Source: Mailhella sp. (GTDB lineage: Bacteria; Desulfobacterota; Desulfovibrionia; Desulfovibrionales; Desulfovibrionaceae). From it: DNA of 64,000 bases. Below, piece after piece: positions 40,734-48,919 of this stretch (position 1 is the stretch's first letter; each line of letters begins with the position of its first letter). The stretch lies in NCBI GenBank assembly GCA_017408905.1, contig JAFQTU010000030.1, positions 1 to 64,000 of the forward strand, in the 5' to 3' direction. Under the pieces are notes generated by a model that saw only the letters and a list, made by a program, of their open reading frames with translations, searched no databases and was not told the DNA's origin. Made by a program: the position numbers and the translations under genes.

Positions 40734-41813
40734 ATGGAAAACAACACCCTTTCTAAACATTTTGTTACCCCTCTTGATGTCCTTCATTATCTCGGCAAGC
40801 AGTCGCCTGATTTATGGAAATATCTTGATGCCTACCGCTATATCTTAATTTCCAAAGAGGACACAAAACAGTACCCTGAAAGCTTCTTCGATAAAGGGCG
40901 CTGTTTCCTTCCCGACGTGGGCTACAGACGCCTTGCAAAGAAAATCTTTCCTCCTGCGACTCCCGTTGAAGAGCAAGTCAGAACGATGGATACCATCGCG
41001 GCAGTTGCGGCATGGCGCCCCAGCATGGATGTCATTAATATTGATGATGACGTACTGATGGCATTACTCGACACCCCCTGTGAAAAAGTTCCTGCCGAAA
41101 TACTTGGACGTCTCCCCTCCTGGAGTATCTATGTAACCATTCCTATGGGGGATTATTTTACTCTCGGAGACGCCCCTATCGCCGGATTCTTTGCCTACTA
41201 CGGCGATCCTATTTACTGGCCGGCAACATCACAAGGAGCTGAACTGCACATCCTGCCTTGGACGTCGAAAGGGCCCCTTTGTGAAAGTGTAGCCCTCTGC
41301 CTTGATTCTGAAACGGTGGCTGACGCCTTGCTTGAGTCCATGCGTCGTAAACTTTCTCAGGAACAGTTCTCTACCCACATGGCTCAACCCGAAATACCCG
41401 AAGCTCACTCCGAGATGTCCAAACTTGCAGGCCGCTTTATTTCCGTTCTTCTGTATATCATTACCCAACATGAAGAACGCCTGAAAAATAATCCTAAAGA
41501 GGCCAAGCTCTGCATCCCCTCTCCTAAACGCACCAAAAATGGCTGGCGGCTATTTCAACCTGACAAGCCTAAACTTTGGAATCTGGGGCAAGAAATCGGA
41601 GAGCAGATTCGTGAAGGGAAAAAGAAAATCAGGCAACATTCCGGCACTCATGAAGGGCCTCGCCCTCACATTCGCCGTGCTCATTGGCACACCTACTGGA
41701 CAGGTCGCCGAGTGTGGAAAGAGGGAGAAACACCAGTTCCACAGACAGCAGAGGCCAAATGGCTACCCCCCATTCCTGTGGCTATGGTCGAAGATGAGTT
41801 ACCAGAGCTTTAA
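40734..41813 (+). CDS. AcrVA2-like protein (putative anti-CRISPR relative)
   Basis: A 359-aa cytoplasmic protein without signal or membrane helix. The C-terminal end (about residues 310-350) contains RPHIRRAHWHTYWTG and then KWLPPIPVAM, the hallmark of AcrVA2 and its relatives. Upstream, AAWRPSMDV, LPSWSIYVTIP and WNLGQEIGEQIR match AcrVA2 segments in order and spacing, as I recall the Moraxella protein (about 322 aa). Known AcrVA2 inhibits type V-A CRISPR by lowering Cas12a expression. Here no cas gene is near, so activity and target are inferred, and relatives exist with unknown roles. A+T-rich like the preceding ankyrin gene, 39 nt away. Confidence 0.75.
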   Translation: MENNTLSKHFVTPLDVLHYLGKQSPDLWKYLDAYRYILISKEDTKQYPESFFDKGRCFLPDVGYRRLAKKIFPPATPVEEQVRTMDTIAAVAAWRPSMDVINIDDDVLMALLDTPCEKVPAEILGRLPSWSIYVTIPMGDYFTLGDAPIAGFFAYYGDPIYWPATSQGAELHILPWTSKGPLCESVALCLDSETVADALLESMRRKLSQEQFSTHMAQPEIPEAHSEMSKLAGRFISVLLYIITQHEERLKNNPKEAKLCIPSPKRTKNGWRLFQPDKPKLWNLGQEIGEQIREGKKKIRQHSGTHEGPRPHIRRAHWHTYWTGRRVWKEGETPVPQTAEAKWLPPIPVAMVEDELPEL

Positions 41814-41972
41814 TTCTCTCCTAGTTCACCTCACGTTCCTACCTCGAGGCTCATCGGCAAACCTCTCTCACTTTCGACAAAATGAGCCCCATTTCTCCCA
41901 TATTTAACAACATACTGCTGACAATTTTTCGACACGAAAAACTTAGACACGTCTAACCTTCCCCTAAAACAC

Positions 41973-42049
41973 CAGAAGGCCGACACCGCACGGAATCTCG
42001 TTCCGGCGGCATCGGCCTTCTCATATGAGGGGGGGGGAAATCATTTCCC
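41973..42049 (-). terminator. double hairpin after fusA-like gene
   Basis: Two inverted repeats lie downstream of the EF-G-like stop on the minus strand. A perfect 9-bp stem (GGGGGAAAT/ATTTCCCCC, 42031-42049) touches an 8-base G run at 42028-42035. Next is AGAAGGCCGA/TCGGCCTTCT with further inner pairing (41973-42020). The T-tract is modest. The convergent Acr-like gene may share it. Confidence 0.6.
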
Positions 42050-42064
42050 CCACGCTCTTTCTTC

Positions 42065-44125
42065 TTATTCAGCGGCCTTGGCGGCTTCGTAAGCGGCCAC
42101 GACCTTATCGACCACGGGCTGGGGAGCTTCTTCGTAGTGGTCGAATTCCATGGTGAAGGTACCCTGGCCGCCGGTCATGGAGCGGAGGTCGGGGGCGTAG
42201 CGGAGCACTTCGCTCATGGGCACATAGACCTTGAGTTCGGTGAGGCCGCCCTGAGAGTCGGAACCGAGCACCTTGCCGCGGCGGGAGGAAAGGTCGCCGA
42301 TAACGTCACCCATATATTCGTCCGGGATGGTCACGGTCATCTGCACCACGGGTTCCAGCAGAACGGTCTTGAGCTGGGCCATAGCGGCCTTGAAGGCAAT
42401 GGAGCCAGCCATCTTGAAGGCCATTTCGGAGGAGTCCACGGTGTGGTAGGAACCGTCGTACACGCGAACCTTGAAGTCCACCACGGGGCAGCCGGCGAGG
42501 TAACCGCGGGCGGCGCTTTCCTGAATGCCCTTGTCGATGGCGGGGATGTACTGGCGGGGGATGACGCCGCCCACAATGCCGTCTTCGAACTGGTAGCCAG
42601 CGCCACGGGGCAGGCCTTCCATTTCGATCCAGCAGTCGCCGAACTGGCCGCGGCCGCCGGACTGCTTCTTATGACGGCCCTGCACCTGCACCTTGCCGCG
42701 CACGGTTTCGCGGTAGGGGATCTTGGGAGCCTTGAGTTCGATATCGACCTTGGAACGGCGGCGGGCCTTTTCCACGGAGATTTCGATATGGAGCTGGCCC
42801 ATGCCGGAGATGAGCACGTCGCCGGTCTCTTCGTCGCGGCTGAGCTTGAGGGTCACGTCTTCGTCGAGGAGCTTCTGCACAGCGGCGAACACCTTGTCTT
42901 CGTCGCCCTTCTGCTTGGGAGCGAGGGCGAAGGAGATGAGCTGGGCGGGAAGTTCGGGAAGTTCGGCTTCGAAGGAGGACTTTTCTTCACCAAGGGTGTC
43001 GCCGGTGCGGGTGGACTTCAGCTTGGCAACGCCAACGATGGCGCCGGGGCCGAGGACGTCCTTGCAGGGAGTCTGGTTCTTGCCGTTCACGTAGATGAGG
43101 GAGCCGAGGCGTTCCATTTCGCCGGTGCGCATATTCTTCAGGGTGGAGTCGGAAGAAATGGTGCCGGAGAGCACGCGGACCATGTTCACCTGACCGGAGA
43201 AGGCGTCGTTCATGGAACGGAACACGAGGCAGGTGGCAGGGCCTTCAGGATCGGCGGCGAGTTCGGAAGCGTCCTTGCCGAGGACGGCGGGGCGGTCGGC
43301 AGGGGAAGGCATGAGGGCGTTGATCTCGTTGAGCAGGCGGCGGCCGCCGGTGTTGTTCACGGAGGAAGCCACGAGCACGGGCACGATTTCGCCGCTCACC
43401 ACACCCTTGCGCAGGCCGAGGGCGATCTCTTCCTCAGTCAGCGTACCTTCTTCGAGGTAGCTGTTCATGAGGTCTTCGTCGGAAGAAGCGATGTTTTCCA
43501 CGGAGGTGTCGCGGAGAAGGATGGCTTCGTCTTCGAGTTCGGCGGGGATGGGCATTTCGGTGGTAGCGCCGTTTTCGCCGAAGCGCAGAGCCTTGCCGGC
43601 GAACACGTCAACGAGGCCCACGAACTGCTCGTTCTCGAGGATGGGCAGGTAGAACACGACGGGGCGAACGCCGAGCTGCTGGGTGAGGCTGTTCAGGGCG
43701 CCGTCGAAGTCGGCACGTTCGCGGTCCATCTTAGTGACCACGGCGATAACGGGAAGGCCGGCGGCCTTCACGCTCTTCCACACGCGGCGCATCTGGGGGC
43801 GGACGCCGTCAACGGCATCGACCACGACGACGGCGCTGTCGGCAGCGGCGAGCAGCCAGTCGATATCGCCGGAGAAGTTGGCGTCGCCGGGGATGTCGAT
43901 GAGGTTATGGTGGCAGTCGTTCCAGTCGAAGGAGGCGAAGCCGGGCTGGATGGAGCCGCGACGCTTGATTTCTTCAGGTTCGTAGTCCAGAGCGGCGGTG
44001 CCTTCTTCGATAGCACCGAGACGGTTGATGATACCGGCCTGGAAGAGAAGCATTTCGGCAAGAGAGGTCTTGCCGCAGCCGCCGGTGCCCACAAGGGCGT
44101 AGGTACGCTGTTTTTCCATGGACAT
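42065..44125 (-). CDS. elongation factor G-like GTPase (EF-G2 type)
   Basis: A 686-aa translational GTPase with all five EF-G domains. G1 is GTGGCGKTS, not the usual AHVDHGKTT. G3 reads DIPGD where EF-G has DTPGH, so the catalytic His is an Asp. G4 is TKMD. The domain IV loop and the C-terminal RGKVLGSD segment are present. This is the divergent EF-G-like group found beside a canonical fusA. Its role could be ribosome recycling or a stress function. ATG at 44125 has GGAG; an upstream in-frame ATG is less likely. Confidence 0.88.
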   Translation of the reverse strand: MSMEKQRTYALVGTGGCGKTSLAEMLLFQAGIINRLGAIEEGTAALDYEPEEIKRRGSIQPGFASFDWNDCHHNLIDIPGDANFSGDIDWLLAAADSAVVVVDAVDGVRPQMRRVWKSVKAAGLPVIAVVTKMDRERADFDGALNSLTQQLGVRPVVFYLPILENEQFVGLVDVFAGKALRFGENGATTEMPIPAELEDEAILLRDTSVENIASSDEDLMNSYLEEGTLTEEEIALGLRKGVVSGEIVPVLVASSVNNTGGRRLLNEINALMPSPADRPAVLGKDASELAADPEGPATCLVFRSMNDAFSGQVNMVRVLSGTISSDSTLKNMRTGEMERLGSLIYVNGKNQTPCKDVLGPGAIVGVAKLKSTRTGDTLGEEKSSFEAELPELPAQLISFALAPKQKGDEDKVFAAVQKLLDEDVTLKLSRDEETGDVLISGMGQLHIEISVEKARRRSKVDIELKAPKIPYRETVRGKVQVQGRHKKQSGGRGQFGDCWIEMEGLPRGAGYQFEDGIVGGVIPRQYIPAIDKGIQESAARGYLAGCPVVDFKVRVYDGSYHTVDSSEMAFKMAGSIAFKAAMAQLKTVLLEPVVQMTVTIPDEYMGDVIGDLSSRRGKVLGSDSQGGLTELKVYVPMSEVLRYAPDLRSMTGGQGTFTMEFDHYEEAPQPVVDKVVAAYEAAKAAE

Positions 44126-44209
44126 ACGAATCTCCACTTGAGTTGAATTTATGATAAGGTTCAGAGGAGGCCGGGCCTCCCCACTGGGTCAATGTCAATC
44201 CAACTCATT

Positions 44210-44238
44210 TCATAAGAAGCGCCGCCTGCCCCTGTCAA
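44210..44238 (-). promoter_or_regulatory. sigma-70-type promoter of the EF-G-like gene
   Basis: On the minus strand TTGACA (44233-44238) is followed after 17 nt by TTATGA (44210-44215), about 85 nt before the start. Confidence 0.6.
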
Positions 44239-44387
44239 GCGCATCCGGAGATTTTCAGCGAGAAAAAAGAACATTTCCGCGCTGCAGGCATAAAAAGGTG
44301 ACTTTGGCGGCATCTTCCATTACCATACCGCCTCAGCGCAGTGCGGGGGAACGCTTCTGCCTGCCAATAAACCCCATGGAGCCTCGT

Positions 44388-45809
44388 ATGGATATTTCCG
44401 CCCCCCAGTTCGTTATCATAGGCGGCGGCCTTGCCGGCTGTGAATGTGCCCTTGCTCTGGCCCGTGCAGGCATCGCCAGCACCATCTATGAGCAGAAGCC
44501 CGAAGCCTTTTCGCCCGCGCACGTCAGCGAAGGCCTTGGCGAACTGGTATGCTCCAACTCCTTCCGCTCCAACGACGTGCAAGGGTCGGGCGTAGGCCTG
44601 CTCAAGCAGGAGATGCGCGAACTCGGCAGCGAGGTCATGGCCATTGCCGAAACCTGCTCCGTTCCCGCCGGCAAAGCCCTTGCCGTGGACCGCGAACTCT
44701 TCAGCCAGCGCCTCACGAAGCGCGTGGAAGACGAACCTCTCATCACGCTCGTACGCCGCCAGATCGCCAGCCTCGACGACCCTGCCCTCGAAGGAAAGAC
44801 CGTCATCCTTGCGGCCGGGCCTCTGGTCTCCGAGAACCTTGCCGCGTCGCTGGCCGAAGCCATCTCGGGCGACGGCGGCCCCTCCCGCCTGTATTTCTAC
44901 GACGCTATCGCGCCCATCGTGCGTGCCGACTCCGTGGATATGAGCATCGCCTTCCGGGGCTCCCGCTACGGCAACGACGCTCCCCCGCCCTACTCCGACG
45001 ACGCGCCCATGCTCGACAAGCCTATGGAGACCATTACCGCGCCTTCCGAAGGCGACGGCGACTACCTCAACTGCCCCATGACCCGCGCCGAGTACGAGGC
45101 CTTCTACAAAGCCCTGCTCGAAGCGGAGCGCGTGCCTTCCCATGACTTCGAGAAGGAGATCCATTTCGAGGGCTGTATGCCCATCGAAGCCCTTGCCGAC
45201 CGTGGCGAGCGCACCCTTACCTTCGGCCCGCTCAAGCCCGTGGGCTTCACCGACCCGCGCACGGGCCGCCGCCCCTACGCCCTGCTCCAGCTCCGCGCCG
45301 AAAACGCCGAACGCTCGTCCTTCAATCTGGTCGGATGCCAGACCAAGATGACCTACGGCGCGCAGGACAGGGTGTTCCGCCTTGTGCCCGGCCTTGCCAA
45401 CGCCGAATTCCTGCGCTTCGGCAGTGTGCACCGCAACACCTACGTGAACGCGCCCGAATGCCTGAACCACGACCTTTCGCTCAAGGTCCGCCCCAGCGTG
45501 CACCTTGCCGGGCAGATCACCGGCGTGGAAGGCTACGTGGAATCCGCCGCCTGCGGACTGTGGCTCGGCCTGCTCCTCGCCGCGCGCGCCCAGGGCCGCG
45601 ACCTGCCCCTGCCCCCGCAGACCACGGCCCTCGGCGCCCTTATGACGCACCTGCGCACCACGCCCGTCAAAAACTTCGTTCCGTCTAACATCCACTTCGG
45701 CCTCATGCCCGAACTCGAAGAGCGCACCAAGAAGAAGGCCCGCAAGGCCGAAATGTCCGACCGCGGCCGCGCCGACTTCGCCAAGTGGAAGGAAGAGGTG
45801 GGATTGTAG
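44388..45809 (+). CDS. trmFO: methylenetetrahydrofolate-tRNA-(uracil-5-)-methyltransferase TrmFO
   Basis: A 473-aa FAD/folate-dependent enzyme that forms ribothymidine at U54 of tRNA. It begins with the dinucleotide-binding VIIGGGLAGCECALALA, then LVCSNSFRS near residue 52 and LFSQRLT. The mid-protein CPMTRAEYEAFY, the FEGCMPIE segment with its conserved Cys, and GQTKMTYGAQDRVFR-like VGCQTKM block are typical TrmFO. The start at 44388 has GGAG; an ATG four codons earlier lacks a site. It is divergent from the EF-G-like gene and convergent with pyrF. Confidence 0.95.
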   Translation: MDISAPQFVIIGGGLAGCECALALARAGIASTIYEQKPEAFSPAHVSEGLGELVCSNSFRSNDVQGSGVGLLKQEMRELGSEVMAIAETCSVPAGKALAVDRELFSQRLTKRVEDEPLITLVRRQIASLDDPALEGKTVILAAGPLVSENLAASLAEAISGDGGPSRLYFYDAIAPIVRADSVDMSIAFRGSRYGNDAPPPYSDDAPMLDKPMETITAPSEGDGDYLNCPMTRAEYEAFYKALLEAERVPSHDFEKEIHFEGCMPIEALADRGERTLTFGPLKPVGFTDPRTGRRPYALLQLRAENAERSSFNLVGCQTKMTYGAQDRVFRLVPGLANAEFLRFGSVHRNTYVNAPECLNHDLSLKVRPSVHLAGQITGVEGYVESAACGLWLGLLLAARAQGRDLPLPPQTTALGALMTHLRTTPVKNFVPSNIHFGLMPELEERTKKKARKAEMSDRGRADFAKWKEEVGL

Positions 45810-45816
45810 GATTATT

Positions 45817-45852
45817 TTTTGTGGGGGAGAGAACTTTTGTGGGGGAGAGAAT
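45817..45852. repeat. 18-bp tandem duplication
   Basis: Two adjacent 18-bp copies of TTTTGTGGGGGAGAGAA plus one varying base (45817-45834 and 45835-45852). The second copy also forms a GGGGGAGA/TCTCCCCC hairpin with following sequence to 45859. Confidence 0.85.
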
Positions 45853-45875
45853 CTCCCCCAACACCCCCATAATTC

Positions 45876-45918
45876 TGAGCGGCCCTCGCCGATGCCTGGC
45901 ATCAGCGAGGGCCGCTCA
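45876..45918. repeat. near-perfect long hairpin 1 between trmFO and pyrF
   Basis: A 14-bp perfect stem (TGAGCGGCCCTCGC and its complement) continues, after one mismatch, into a GATGCC/GGCATC stem. Possible terminator for convergent trmFO and pyrF, but it lacks a T-tract. Confidence 0.8.
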
Positions 45919-45947
45919 GTTCATGCGAGTGAAGAAAATTCCTACGG

Positions 45948-46000
45948 CATTGAACAAGAAGGCCATCCTCTGAAACAAAGGATGGCCTTCTTGTTCAATG
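45948..46000. repeat. perfect 22-bp inverted repeat between trmFO and pyrF
   Basis: Arms at 45948-45969 and 45979-46000 are exact complements over 22 bp, around a 9-nt loop (CTGAAACAA). No T-run follows on either strand. It may act as a strong transcript end or processing hairpin. Confidence 0.85.
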
Positions 46001-46049
46001 CGTTATAAGGAGTTGCGGGAAGGGCGCTTTTTGTCGCTGTCCCTCGGCC

Positions 46050-46757
46050 CTATCCCAGAAATTCCTTGACGCAGCGGCGGTACGCGGCAACGGGGTCGGC
46101 GGCCTGCGTGATGGGGCGGCCCACCACGATGAAGTCGGAGCCGAGTTCACGGGCGCGGGCCGGGGTGGTCACACGCACCTGATCGCCCACTTCGCCGTCG
46201 GCAAAGCGCACACCGGGGGTCACGGTAAGGAAGTTCTCGCCGCAGGTCTCGTGCACCTTGCCCGCTTCGAGGGGCGAGCAGACCACGCCGTCGAGCCCGG
46301 CCTTGGCGGCGCGGGAAGCGTAGTGCATGACCACTTCGTCCAGCGGGCGTTCGATGAGCAGGTCTTCACGCATACGCTCTTCGCTGGTGGAGGTGAGCTG
46401 GGTCACAGCGATGAGCAGGGGGCGCGTGCCGTCGGCACGGGTAAGGCCGGCCAGAGCGCCTTCCATCATGGCCACGGTTCCGGCGGCATGCAGGTTGCAC
46501 ATATCGACATCAAGGTTGGAGAGCACGGCCATAGCCTTCTTCACGGTATTCGGGATGTCGTGCAGTTTGAGGTCGAGGAAGATCTTGTGACCGCGCGCCT
46601 TGATCTCGCGCACGATGGAAGGGCCTTCGGCGTAGTAGAGTTCCATGCCGATCTTCACAAAGGGCTTTTCTTCGGTGAAGAGGTCGAGAAAATCCATGAC
46701 TTCCTGCTTGCTGCTGAAGTCGAGGGCGACCATAACGTCTTTCTTGAGCTGGCTCAT
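46050..46757 (-). CDS. pyrF: orotidine-5'-phosphate decarboxylase
   Basis: A 235-aa TIM-barrel enzyme converting OMP to UMP. It shows [10 protein letters not shown] near the N-terminus, the catalytic block [13 protein letters not shown] (D-x-K-x2-D; about residue 60), NLHAAGT and the C-terminal VVGRPITQA phosphate loop. Its ATG overlaps the pyrD stop by one base (TGATG), so translation is coupled. Third gene of pyrK-pyrD-pyrF. Confidence 0.97.
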   Translation of the reverse strand: MSQLKKDVMVALDFSSKQEVMDFLDLFTEEKPFVKIGMELYYAEGPSIVREIKARGHKIFLDLKLHDIPNTVKKAMAVLSNLDVDMCNLHAAGTVAMMEGALAGLTRADGTRPLLIAVTQLTSTSEERMREDLLIERPLDEVVMHYASRAAKAGLDGVVCSPLEAGKVHETCGENFLTVTPGVRFADGEVGDQVRVTTPARARELGSDFIVVGRPITQAADPVAAYRRCVKEFLG

Positions 46758-47668
46758 CAGTGAGCTCCTCCGATGATGTCGTTGAGGGATTCGATGCCGT
46801 ACTGCTTCATGACGTCGGGCAGTTCAGCGATGATCTTGGGGCAGACCCACGGATCGACGAGGTTGGCCGCGCCTACCTGCACGGCGGTAGCACCCGCGAG
46901 CATCATTTCGATGACATCGCGCGCCGAGGACACGCCGCCCATGCCGATGATGGGGAGCTTCACGGCCTCGTACACCTGATAGACCATGCGCACGGCCACG
47001 GGGAAGATGGCACTGCCGGAGAAGCCGCCCATCTTGTTGGCGATGACGGGCTTACGGGTACGCAGGTCGATGCGCATACCGAGCAGGGTGTTGATGAGGC
47101 TGATACCGTCGGCCCCGGCATCGGCGCAGGCGCGCGCGATGGCCACGATGTCCGTCACGTTGGGGCTGAGTTTGATGTACACGGGCTTGGTGGTCACGGC
47201 CTTGACCGCCTTGGTCACGGAAGCCGCGCCCAGCGGATCGGTGCCGAAGCTCATGCAGCCGTTGTGCACGTTGGGGCAGCTCACGTTCACTTCTATGATG
47301 CCCACCTGCTCTTCCTTGTCGAGCATGGCGCAGGTCTCGGCGTATTCGTCCAGCGAGAAGCCGCCCACGTTGGCCACCACCTTCTTATGGAAGACCTTCT
47401 TGAGCTTGGGCAGTTCCTCGGAGATGACCTTTTCCACACCGGGGTTCTGCATGCCGATGGCGTTGATCATGCCGGAAGGCGTCTCTGCGATGCGCGGAGT
47501 GGGGTTGCCGAAGCGCGGGTTGCGCGTCGTACCCTTAAAGGAGAAAGAGCCGAGCACATTGATATCGTAGAGCTCGGCGAATTCGTAGCCGTAGCCGAAC
47601 GTGCCGGAAGCCGGGATGATGGGATTGTCCAGCTCGAGGCCGGAGAGGGTCACTTTCAGATCTGCCAT
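46757..47668 (-). CDS. pyrD: dihydroorotate dehydrogenase, class 1B catalytic subunit
   Basis: A 303-aa FMN protein with [10 protein letters not shown], the catalytic Cys region EVNVSCPNV (Cys typical of class 1), SPNVTDI and the terminal [14 protein letters not shown] site. With PyrK it forms the NAD-linked class 1B enzyme. Start ATG 47668 overlaps the end of pyrK by 13 nt with an AGGAGG-like site. It converts dihydroorotate to orotate in the cytoplasm. Confidence 0.96.
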   Translation of the reverse strand: MADLKVTLSGLELDNPIIPASGTFGYGYEFAELYDINVLGSFSFKGTTRNPRFGNPTPRIAETPSGMINAIGMQNPGVEKVISEELPKLKKVFHKKVVANVGGFSLDEYAETCAMLDKEEQVGIIEVNVSCPNVHNGCMSFGTDPLGAASVTKAVKAVTTKPVYIKLSPNVTDIVAIARACADAGADGISLINTLLGMRIDLRTRKPVIANKMGGFSGSAIFPVAVRMVYQVYEAVKLPIIGMGGVSSARDVIEMMLAGATAVQVGAANLVDPWVCPKIIAELPDVMKQYGIESLNDIIGGAH

Positions 47669-48393
47669 TCCAGCACCTCCTTCTGGAAGATGGGGCCGTC
47701 CTTGCACACGCGCTTGGCGCCTTCCTTGGTCATGATGGAACAGCCCATGCACGCACCGAAGCCGCAGCCCATGCGCTCTTCAAGGCTGTATTCGCCGCTC
47801 ACGTCGCCGGTGGCCTTGTACAGGGCCTTGAGCATGGGAAGCGGGCCGCAGGTATAGACGAAGCTGATGTTTTCGGGCAGGGCATGGGTCACGAAGCCCT
47901 TTACGCCGAAGGAGCCGTCCACCGTGGTCACGGCCACGTCCGCGCCCAGCGCCTTGAACTCTTCCGCGTAGAAAATTTCTTCGGCCTTGTTGAAGCCGAG
48001 GATGACAACGGGCTTCTTTCCGGCTTCGATGAGCTTTTTGGCAAGGCCGTACAGCGGAGGCACGCCCACGCCGCCGCCCACGAGCACGGGGGATTCGCCA
48101 GACTTGGCCGGGTCGAAGCCGTTGCCGAGGCCGGTGAGCACGTCCAGCTCGTCGCCGGGAACGAGCTTCGTCATGGCGTCCGTCCCCTGACCCACCACCT
48201 TATAGATAATGGTGATGCTGGCCTCGTCGTAGTCGCAGACCGAGATGGGGCGGCGAAGATAGAAGCCGGGAAGCGCTATCTCGATGAACTGGCCCGGGGC
48301 CGTCATGGCCGACGTGTCGCCCGCAAGCACCATGCGCCACACGTCCTTCGTGAGCGCCTCGTTCGCGGTGATGGTATATATGCCCTGTTTCAT
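47656..48393 (-). CDS. pyrK: dihydroorotate dehydrogenase electron-transfer subunit
   Basis: A 245-aa PyrK protein that moves electrons from PyrD FMN to NAD+. It has the FAD-binding LRRPISVCD block, the NAD-binding LVGGGVGVPPLYGLA, YTCGPLPMLKA and the [2Fe-2S] ligands in MGCGFGACMGCSI with a following Cys. First gene of the pyrKDF operon. Upstream is a long structured gene-free stretch before pyrC. A GGAG site precedes ATG. Confidence 0.95.
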   Translation of the reverse strand: MKQGIYTITANEALTKDVWRMVLAGDTSAMTAPGQFIEIALPGFYLRRPISVCDYDEASITIIYKVVGQGTDAMTKLVPGDELDVLTGLGNGFDPAKSGESPVLVGGGVGVPPLYGLAKKLIEAGKKPVVILGFNKAEEIFYAEEFKALGADVAVTTVDGSFGVKGFVTHALPENISFVYTCGPLPMLKALYKATGDVSGEYSLEERMGCGFGACMGCSIMTKEGAKRVCKDGPIFQKEVLEWQI

Positions 48394-48455
48394 ACTTGCT
48401 CCAAGTGTAGGAAAATTTCATCTTGGAAAATCTGCCGATTTTCCGCTTAAAGGCT

Positions 48456-48634
48456 GGCTGACTTTCCAGTCAGCCGAAGAGTCCTTCGGGCATGGACCTG
48501 ACCGGAGCACGCCTCGTGAGCCTTCGGCTCCCTCAGCGGCGCTCCGCTGTAACATTCAGACCGCGCCTCGCCCACCACAGATGCCGACTTCCAGTCGGCG
48601 TGGGGTCGGCGCTCAAACCGCCGCTTTGCGGCGG
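48456..48634. other. gene-free region with five perfect hairpins (possible leader RNA or decayed DNA)
   Basis: Within the 526 nt between pyrC and pyrK, five perfect short hairpins lie in about 180 bp. They are at 48456-48475 (8-bp stem, TTCC loop), 48518-48530, 48535-48548, 48583-48599 (7-bp stem) and 48618-48634 (7-bp stem, TTT loop). The first and fourth share the GACT/AGTC core. No convincing gene is seen. On the minus strand it would be the leader of pyrK. Confidence 0.55.
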
Positions 48635-48683
48635 CGCCTCCGGCGGGGTTAAGGAAAGAGTGCTTCGGACAACGGACAGTGAT

Positions 48684-48800
48684 TGCCCCTCTGTCCTAAA
48701 GCACCAAGGGCGTCAGGACTGCGGAAGTTTGTGGCTCCCGTTGGGCAACGCGCCTTGCTCGCCCCTCCATCCTAAAGCACCACGCTCGCCGGACTGCATC
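48684..48800. repeat. two imperfect 40-bp direct repeats
   Basis: Copies at about 48684-48723 and 48761-48800 share GCCCCT, TCCTAAAGCACCA and GGACTGC with a 77-bp period. No coding sense seen. Could be a decayed duplication or a structured RNA element. Confidence 0.7.
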
Positions 48801-48862
48801 AGGGAGCTTTGAGACTAGCCCTTCCTGACAAATAAAAGTCTTGGGAGGATGGGAGAGGGTCC

Positions 48863-48909
48863 GGGAGAGGGAAGGAAGCCTTTCTTCAGAAAGGTTCCTT
48901 CCCTCTCCC
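48863..48909 (-). terminator. long inverted repeat after pyrC
   Basis: Arms of about 22 bp (GGGAGAGGGAAGGAA... and TTCCTTCCCTCTCCC) with one mismatch surround a tiny loop, just past the pyrC stop. On the minus strand a loose T-rich stretch follows at about 48830-48840, so termination is plausible but not typical. Confidence 0.55.
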
Positions 48910-48919
48910 GTAAAATCTC

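Noticed and set aside
38886-41900. Attachment sites flanking the ankyrin/Acr-like genes
   Set aside because: I looked for direct repeats near 39457 and 41814-42050. Only very short G-rich similarities were seen, no repeat, integrase or tRNA end, so no mobile element is claimed.
48683-48800. CRISPR-like direct repeats
   Set aside because: Only two imperfect copies with a 77-bp period and no regular spacers or cas gene, so not a CRISPR array.
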